DNA from: Chloroflexota bacterium
GTDB taxonomy: Bacteria > Chloroflexota > Anaerolineae > Caldilineales > Caldilineaceae
DNA length: 24,385 nucleotides
Assembly (NCBI GenBank): GCA_003577005.1
Contig: QEUW01000186.1
Coordinates: 1 to 24,385, forward strand
Direction: 5' to 3'
Shown here piece after piece: positions 1-4,215 of the stretch. Numbering within the stretch: the first letter of the stretch is position 1; each line of letters begins with the position of its first letter. A program made the position numbers and the translations under genes. The notes under the pieces are model-generated. The model did not search any database, was not told the DNA's origin, and worked only from the letters and a program-made list of their open reading frames with translations.

Positions 1-394
1 GGGTGGCGTTGCCCATTTTGGAGATGGAGGAGCGTTGGCGCACGCTGCGACCACTTTCGTAAGGCTGGGGGTCGAGACCGACCAAAGCGGCGCCCAGAGG
101 GCCCCCGCCTTTGGCCCACTGCCGCACCTGCCGCGGGTTGGGCAGGCTAATCGCCCAGCCTGCTTCATGGGCAAAGGCCACCAGTGCCAGTTCATAACCA
201 CCTGTCGGTTCGACCACCCACGGCACCGCCGCCGCCACTCGGCGCCCTTACCCGGCTTGCACCTGGGCAGCCAACGCCATAAAGCCGGCCTGGTCATTCG
301 TGCATTCACCCAAAGGCATGCTTTCTCCCTGCCAAAGGGCGACGGCCACCCAATTCGCTTTGGCCATATCGATACCAATCCACAATGTCGTCAT
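1..394 (-). pseudogene. IS110-family transposase remnant, internally deleted, with in-frame stop
   Basis: Reading leftward from ATG at 394, behind an AGGAGG ribosome site, the frame begins MTTLWIGIDMAKANW, the first acidic block of the IS110 DEDD/RuvC-like domain. A TAA at 248-250 interrupts it. The same frame then continues with VVEPTGGYELALVAFAHEAG, the second acidic motif, and reaches RQVRQWAKGG. There it jumps directly to GAALVGLDPQPYESG and RQRSSISKMGN, which belong to the C-terminal Transposase_20 domain. The central part of the protein, normally well over 100 residues, is missing. The gene runs off the left edge of the window. Seen: one nonsense codon and one in-frame internal deletion. 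Inferred: an inactive insertion sequence. The family assignment is strong. Confidence 0.85.
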
Positions 395-640
395 GCTGCC
401 TCCTATGTGAGCAACTCGCCAACCGGGCTGAACGTGCGACCTGAGGACCCTGCGCAACCTGGTATTCGGGTTCTTACGACCCACGATTCTCTGCGCGGGG
501 GCCCCCTGGGCCCAAGTGGTTTGACCCTTCTGGGCCATTTACCCCGGTCTGTTTGCAAACGAGCGCACGTTTATCAGCCACTTGATCGGATTCGTCTCTT
601 GCTGGCAAGGGACCCCTATCTGGGCGACGAGTTGTTCACT
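395..640 (-). other. IS110 upstream non-coding region, possible bridge-RNA remnant
   Basis: This stretch lies directly upstream of the IS110 transposase start and has no convincing gene. It holds GC-rich self-complementary segments, including GGGGGCCCCC near 497-506 and GGGT/ACCC flanking a short loop near 468-482. In IS110 elements the segment between the left end and the transposase gene encodes a structured guide (bridge) RNA, so the position fits. I could not locate the element end or assign the target-binding and donor-binding loops. With the transposase broken, any RNA here is probably a relic. Confidence 0.25.
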
Positions 641-731
641 CTGCGGGCCCCACAGGGTCTTTCCCTTGCCACTCTTACGATACCAACGGCCCCCGTGACC
701 GGGGAAGCCTCCAAATCACCCGAATCTCGTC

Positions 732-749
732 GGCCACCTCCCGGAGGTC
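732..749. repeat. orphan arm of the GACCTCC/GGAGGTC inverted-repeat family
   Basis: The 18-mer GGCCACCTCCCGGAGGTC is identical to the right arm of the element ending at 11403 and differs by one base from the right arms at 1931 and 8760. No matching left arm is visible within about 100 bp upstream, so this is a solitary copy. It lies 76 bp upstream of the membrane-protein gene at 826. Confidence 0.8.
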
Positions 750-825
750 TTTGCAAAAGGGCAGGCTGCAAAGCTATTCGGATAGGCTCTAAAACGATTT
801 TCGCCGGGGAAGGAGCTATGTTGTC

Positions 826-1275
826 ATGACCATCCTGACCAATGTTCTGCTGGCGGCGCACACTGTCAGCGCGGCCATGTGGGTGCGGGCGGTCTTTATG
901 GGTGCGTTTATCGACCCACCGGCGCTGCGCAGCGCTGGATCACCCAGGTTTCTAGCGAACTTTATCGTGGCGCAGGGGGTAGGAGTCTTTGTCTGGGTCT
1001 ACCTGGCCATGGTGACGATCTTTGTCACCGGCGTGCTGCTGGTCTGGTTACACCCGCCGCAGAGCACGTTTCAGGTGACCGTGCTGGTGCTCAAGGGCGT
1101 TGCGCTGGCGGTGATGGCCGGCAACACAATCTATGGTTCGTTGATGACGTGGCCGAAGATCCAGTTTGCCAGCGCCGAAGAGGCGCCCATCCTCTGGCGG
1201 CCTTATTTGATCCGCGCCTACATCACCTTTGGCTGCGGCGTGTTGGGTATCATTTTGGGTGTGTGGGTGCGGTAA
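826..1275 (+). CDS. small four-helix membrane protein
   Basis: Predicted 149-residue integral membrane protein with about four hydrophobic segments: roughly residues 5-30, 45-75, 80-100 and 128-147. The ATG at 826 follows GGAAGGAG at about 10 nt. The ATG six bases upstream is closed at once by TGA, so 826 is the start. The layout resembles small CopD/DUF2269-like membrane proteins, but I see no diagnostic metal ligands. The next gene, a flavin reductase, starts 10 bp after the stop with its own AAAGGAG, so the two are probably co-transcribed. A role as a membrane partner in a redox step is inference from this pairing. Confidence 0.75.
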   Translation: MTILTNVLLAAHTVSAAMWVRAVFMGAFIDPPALRSAGSPRFLANFIVAQGVGVFVWVYLAMVTIFVTGVLLVWLHPPQSTFQVTVLVLKGVALAVMAGNTIYGSLMTWPKIQFASAEEAPILWRPYLIRAYITFGCGVLGIILGVWVR

Positions 1276-1285
1276 AGGAGAACGT

Positions 1286-1786
1286 ATGCAAATCAATCCG
1301 ACGATCTTCAAGCAGGTGATGGCGCGCTTTGCAACCGGGGTGACGATTGTCACTATGCAACACAAAGGGCAAAAACACGGCTTGACGGCCAGCTCCTTCA
1401 GCAGCCTGAGCCTGGAGCCGCCGCTGGTGCTGGTCTATGTGGGCAAGCGCGCCGATTCGCACGAGTTGATCTGCCAGAGCCGGGCGTTTGCCGTCAACAT
1501 CCTGGGACAGGAACAACAGGGGTGGGGCCGGCGCTTTGCCGACCCGGCTGTCAGCGACCGTTTTGCCGGCATCGAGCGGCGCGTGGCCGTCACCGGCAGC
1601 CCGATCCTGCCCCGTTGCCTGGCCTGGGTGGACTGCCGGCTGCACGACGCTTATACCGGCGGCGATTACACGATTTTCATCGGCGAAGTGGTGGCCGGTG
1701 ACGTTGCTGTGGTCGAGTGCGCAGACGAAATCCGGCCTCTGCTTTACTTCAACCGCGGCTGGCGACAGTTAATGGTGGGTTCATGA
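1286..1786 (+). CDS. flavin reductase-like, FMN-binding protein (PF01613)
   Basis: 166 residues. The family reduces free FMN or FAD with NAD(P)H, usually to supply a flavin-dependent partner, or binds FMN itself. The sequence runs through the expected split-barrel landmarks: an N-terminal RFATGVTIVT block (about residues 14-23), GLTASSFSSLSLEPPLVLV (about 32-50), FAVNIL (about 67-72) and a late TIFIGEV strand (about 134-140). The usual GDH of the last motif reads GGDYTIF here, so a histidine common in the family is replaced. ATG 1286 is preferred over an upstream ATG at 1229 because AAAGGAG precedes it and 1229 lies inside the previous gene. It is probably in an operon with the membrane protein at 826. 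The substrate is unknown. Confidence 0.85.
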   Translation: MQINPTIFKQVMARFATGVTIVTMQHKGQKHGLTASSFSSLSLEPPLVLVYVGKRADSHELICQSRAFAVNILGQEQQGWGRRFADPAVSDRFAGIERRVAVTGSPILPRCLAWVDCRLHDAYTGGDYTIFIGEVVAGDVAVVECADEIRPLLYFNRGWRQLMVGS

Positions 1787-1882
1787 TGATTCGAGAAGGA
1801 GGTAACTACTCAGGTTCTACCGCTTCCTGATTTCTCCCAGGTGGGGTTTGTCTTTATCCACACGTGGAGCGGGTAGCGCCTA

Positions 1883-1948
1883 GACCTCCGGGAGGTGACC
1901 AGGAGTAACCTTGTCAACCAGACAGTTTGTGGTCACCTCCCGGAGGTC
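1883..1948. repeat. 66-bp inverted-repeat element, 18-30-18 (REPIN-like)
   Basis: Left arm GACCTCCGGGAGGTGACC (1883-1900) and right arm GGTCACCTCCCGGAGGTC (1931-1948) are perfect reverse complements around a 30-nt spacer. Each arm contains a near-palindrome, ACCTCC-G-GGAGGT. The same 66-bp layout recurs at 7017 and 11338 with unrelated spacer sequence. The element sits 43 bp upstream of the small secreted-peptide gene. Confidence 0.9.
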
Positions 1949-1991
1949 GGCGTACGTGTTCGAGTCAAGTTCCACATTGCAAAGGAGAAAG

Positions 1992-2213
1992 ATGACCATG
2001 TTGCAGAAAGTGCCTTCCTTCCGACGCATTTTACACGCTGTGCTGTTGTTGCTGCTGGCCCTTTCACTCTTGCAGCCAGTGCAGACGGCCTCAGCGCAGG
2101 TGGACACTGGTGGCGGGTATGAACCACCACCCGTAGGGAATCGCATTCGACCTGCTCACGGCGCGGCGGAAACGTTGACGCCGCAGATCTATTTGCCCTG
2201 GGTCAGTTGGTAG
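1992..2213 (+). CDS. short secreted peptide with C-terminal IYLPWV motif
   Basis: 73 residues. ATG 1992 follows AAAGGAG by a few bases. Upstream in-frame ATGs lie inside the repeat element and lack such a site. The protein opens with basic residues (KVPSFRR), then a leucine-rich core (about residues 15-30) and an ASA-Q type signal-peptidase site near residue 36. The mature part is only about 38 residues, glycine/proline-rich, and ends QIYLPWVSW. Many exported Chloroflexi proteins, as I recall, carry an IYLPLV-type tract, so this may be a real mini-exoprotein or the two ends of a larger secreted protein whose middle was lost. I recognise no enzymatic domain. Confidence 0.65.
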   Translation: MTMLQKVPSFRRILHAVLLLLLALSLLQPVQTASAQVDTGGGYEPPPVGNRIRPAHGAAETLTPQIYLPWVSW

Positions 2214-2235
2214 GCCAAAGGCGTAGGGATGCGTT

Positions 2236-2271
2236 CAAGTGACAGTCACTTCCCAAAGTGACTGTCACTTG
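2236..2271. repeat. perfect 16-bp hairpin made of two inverted near-palindromes
   Basis: CAAGTGACAGTCACTT (2236-2251), loop CCCA, then AAGTGACTGTCACTTG (2256-2271) form a perfect 16-bp stem. Each arm is itself nearly palindromic (AAGTGAC-N-GTCACTT), the same design principle as the GACCTCC family but with a different sequence. It lies 22 bp after the stop of the secreted-peptide gene and has no T-tract. It could end that transcript or be a second REPIN-like family. Confidence 0.8.
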
Positions 2272-2289
2272 ACTATGGTTCCACCATCC

Positions 2290-2371
2290 AAAAATCATCT
2301 CAAAATCTCTGTGTCACTCCTGTGTTGCTCAGAAGAGTTCCAGAGCCACAACCGATTTTGAGACAATTTTT
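2290..2371. terminator. possible bidirectional terminator between converging genes
   Basis: TCTCAAAATC (2298-2307) pairs with GATTTTGAGA (2354-2363). After a 2-nt internal loop, AAAAAT (2290-2295) pairs with ATTTTT (2366-2371). Read on either strand, the hairpin is followed by a T-rich tract. It lies between the secreted-peptide gene (plus) and the 3' end of the OsmC-like gene (minus) and overlaps the latter's stop codon. The loop is long (46 nt), so support is moderate. Confidence 0.4.
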
Positions 2372-2849
2372 AAGTGTCTTCCAGTTCAATCGCCAACGAC
2401 GTGGTAATCTGTACGCTGCCGCTGATAGTGCGGTAGACCGGGCAGAAGCGGGCGTGGAAACCATGCACTCGCTCGGCCACTTCTTGCTTACCGGCAGGCA
2501 GTTTCAAGTGGTAGGTCACATGGATGCGCCGTACGACCAGCACATTGTCTTCTTTCTCGATTTCGCCGACCGCCTCGGAGCTGAGGCGACCTTCGCCCGC
2601 AGGAATTTCGCGCGCCTCCAGCGCGCCGCCAAAGGTGCCGGTCAGTCAACCGGCGGCGGCGGCCACCAGATAGTCGAGCGTAGTGGCGTGCGGTTCCGAC
2701 TGAGCGGGGCCGACGCCGTAGTGGGCGGCGATCTCCGAATGGACGCCAAAATGAATGGGCTCGCTCTCCGCCGGCAGATATGCCCGGCGCAGTGGCCCTT
2801 TGATGCGCTCGATGCGCACGTGGGAACGGTAGACGACGGGATCGCTCAT
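2370..2849 (-). CDS. OsmC-like protein with selenocysteine encoded by in-frame TGA
   Basis: OsmC/Ohr-family proteins reduce organic hydroperoxides through two active-site cysteines. From ATG 2849 (SD GGAGGAG nearby) the frame gives 159 residues, normal for the family, if TGA at 2646-2648 is read as residue 68. The context is TTLDYLVAAAAG-U-LTGTFGGALEARE. In OsmC homologues this position is the first conserved cysteine, in an AxxGCLTGTF-like motif. The second cysteine is C136 in RFCPVYRTI. Downstream of the TGA the frame stays open and family-like to TAA at 2370-2372, which argues against decay. The base after TGA is C. A SECIS-like hairpin follows (2610-2626). OsmC-like selenoproteins have been reported from marine metagenomes. 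The gene is divergent from the peroxiredoxin-like gene at 3087. Automatic annotation would stop at residue 67. Confidence 0.8.
2610..2626 (-). promoter_or_regulatory. putative bacterial SECIS element of the OsmC-like gene
   Basis: On the minus strand GCGCGC, loop TGGAG, GCGCGC forms a 6-bp GC-only stem. The loop begins 26 nt after the TGA codon (25 nt between), inside the 16-37 nt range known for bacterial SECIS elements. G is the second loop base, as the consensus needs. The identical 25-nt distance is found in the divergent neighbour. Confidence 0.65.
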
Positions 2850-3086
2850 GGTGTCTCCTCCGCTTTGGGAATACGCTTTCAACGCTGGCAGCCGGCACGC
2901 ATAGAAGCCGGGTGCGCTTATCATTGTCCTGCTTTTTGCGCAAAGTGCGTGTAGGCGCGCTTACGCAGTTGGCGCTTGGGACCCAATATACTGGTTGCGC
3001 CACGCCAGAAATGGATGGCTGTTCACTCATACAGATGCCAACAGTGTCGATGACGCAGACGAACACCAGCACACGGATGAGAAACG

Positions 3087-3416
3087 ATGAGAACGAATTG
3101 GATTGCAGTCGGGCAACCGGCGCCTGATGCGACACTGACGACACTCGACGGGGAGTCCATCGAACTTGTGAGCCTGTGGTGCGGCGGGCGGCATGTCCTG
3201 TTGCCTTTTCTGCGTCACCTGTGTTGACTACCCTGTCGCGAACATGTGACGCAGTTGGCGTCACGCTACGCTGAGTTTCAAAGCCTCAACACAGAAGTCG
3301 TCGCCATCTCGTTTGGCGCCGAACAGTGGGCGCGCGCCTGGATCGATGAGGAGAAGCTGGCCTTTGTCATGATCACTCAAGAGTGTCTGGCGCGGTCACA
3401 TCCAGGAATACGCTAA
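3087..3416 (+). CDS. AhpC/TSA_2-type peroxiredoxin-like selenoprotein, C-terminus replaced by gdhA remnant
   Basis: From ATG 3087 the frame reads GQPAPDATLTTLDGE (about residues 9-23), then FLRHLC-U-LPCREHV (about 41-54), with TGA at 3225-3227 as residue 47. Homologues read RHFGCPFCREH here, so TGA stands exactly at the first cysteine of the redox CxxC, giving UxxC with C50. The frame then continues RYAEFQSL and VVAISFGAEQWARAW, typical of the thioredoxin-fold family. From about residue 86 (IDEEKLAFVM) the sequence matches glutamate dehydrogenase instead, and the frame ends at TAA 3414. The protein is about 109 residues; the family usually has 150-180. Seen: recoded TGA with a strong hairpin, truncated fold. 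Inferred: once a thiol-dependent peroxidase or oxidoreductase, now possibly non-functional. The ribosome site is weak (GATGAG). Confidence 0.7.
3246..3264 (+). promoter_or_regulatory. putative bacterial SECIS element of the peroxiredoxin-like gene
   Basis: GTGACGC (3246-3252), loop AGTTG (3253-3257) and GCGTCAC (3258-3264) form a perfect 7-bp stem. The loop starts after 25 nt from the TGA (3225-3227) and has G as its second base followed by T, matching the bacterial SECIS consensus of a small apical loop with an early G. Confidence 0.7.
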
Positions 3417-3857
3417 GCGCTTCGATGCGCCCTATTTTGCCGGCAAGGAGCCGTGGTCCATCCCCTGTGATGCTGCATTTCCGTGTGCGACGCAGAATGA
3501 ACTGGATGAGAACAACGCCAGCGAACTGATCCGCAACGGCTGCCGGCTGGTAGTGGAAGGGGCCAACATGTCCTCCACGCCGGGCGCCATTGCGCGCCTG
3601 CTGGAGTACGGGGTCCGCTTTGCGCCGAGCAAAGCGGCCAACGCCGGCGGTGTCGCCACCAGCGGCCTGGAGATAAGCCAGAATACCATGCGCGCGCTGA
3701 GGAGGTAGATCGGCGGCTACAGGGCATTATGCGGGCTATCCATGAGGAGAGCTATCAGGCGGCGGAATATGACATGCCCGGCAACTACTTCGCTGGCGCC
3801 AATATCGCCGGCTTTGTGCGGGTGGCTGATGCCATGCTCGAACAGGGGCTGGTGTAA
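3342..3857 (+). pseudogene. gdhA: glutamate dehydrogenase (GdhA) 3' remnant, frameshifted
   Basis: Three frames together give the C-terminal third of a hexameric NADP-type glutamate dehydrogenase. IDEEKLAFVM is in the peroxiredoxin frame. From 3397 the next frame reads IQEYAKRFDAPYFAGKEPW, then FPCATQNELDENN, GCRLVVEGANM, APSKAANAGGVATSGLEISQ. From 3696 a third frame reads AEEVDRRLQGIM, then NYFAGANIAGFVRVADAML, ending at TAA 3855-3857. The N-terminal glutamate-binding part is absent. Loss of a few bases around 3395 and about 10 bases around 3693 explains the frame changes. It appears to be the downstream side of a recombination that joined gdhA to the peroxiredoxin gene. Confidence 0.85.
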
Positions 3858-3893
3858 TTTATTGCGAAACGCCGCTTGCGGAGCGGGTTCAGG

Positions 3894-3899
3894 TATAAT
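3894..3899 (+). promoter_or_regulatory. TATAAT -10 box of the LuxR-type regulator, leaderless start likely
   Basis: A perfect TATAAT lies 8 bp before the ATG at 3908. Transcription from it would begin at about 3905-3908, so the mRNA would have essentially no leader. This fits the absence of a Shine-Dalgarno sequence. No good -35 hexamer is seen at 17 bp. Confidence 0.45.
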
Positions 3900-3907
3900 G
3901 ATTTTCC

Positions 3908-4215
3908 ATGAAATCCATTATGCCTGAACCACTTAGCCAATCCCTCCTCTGCCCCACCTTGATCGGACGCGAGGCTCAACTGTTCGCCTTGGCGGAGCTG
4001 CTTGGGCAGGCCCGCCAGGGCCACGGCCAGATAGCAATGATCAGCGGCGAGGCGGGCATCGGCAAGTCGCGGCTGGTGGCGGAGGTGAAACAGGTCGCAG
4101 CGGGCCAGGGCTGCTCGATTCTGCAAGGCAACTGCTTCGAGCCGGATCGGGCGCTGCCTTATGCGCCGCTGCTCGACCTGTTGCGCGGTTTCTGCGCCGC
4201 CGGGCGCCCGGGCGC
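3908..4215 (+). pseudogene. N-terminal ATPase part of LuxR-type regulator, split off by a frameshift
   Basis: The frame from ATG 3908 encodes LIGREAQLFALAELLG and a Walker A loop, SGEAGIGKS (about residues 46-54), then GNCFEPDRALPYAPLLDLLRGF. Homologous large LuxR regulators continue with a segment found only in the next frame (APGRMAEFFQPYPFTLVKLL). A single missing base near 4189-4193, around GGTTTCTG, would restore one protein of about 1,010 residues. In its own frame the translation runs on meaninglessly to 4384. It could be a true mutation or a sequencing/assembly error. The sequence at the shift is not a classic slippery heptamer, so I do not propose programmed frameshifting. Confidence 0.75.

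Noticed and set aside
35..829. Long open frame on the plus strand across the IS110 relic and its leader
   Set aside because: It is antisense to the recognisable transposase sequence, has low-complexity composition and no ribosome site.
1799..1876. Short open stretch after an AAGGAGG-like sequence, reading VLPLPDFSQVGFVFIHTWSG
   Set aside because: It looks protein-like but has no start codon, is about 20 residues long and matches nothing I recognise. It may be a gene relic.
2322..2954. Open frame of about 210 codons on the plus strand
   Set aside because: It is the antisense shadow of the OsmC-like gene, whose minus-strand translation matches a known family.
2963..3260. 12-mer ACGCAGTTGGCG present at 2963 and again in the peroxiredoxin SECIS hairpin (3249)
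   Set aside because: The upstream copy lacks the flanking complementary bases and a TGA. Probably a chance repeat or shared composition.
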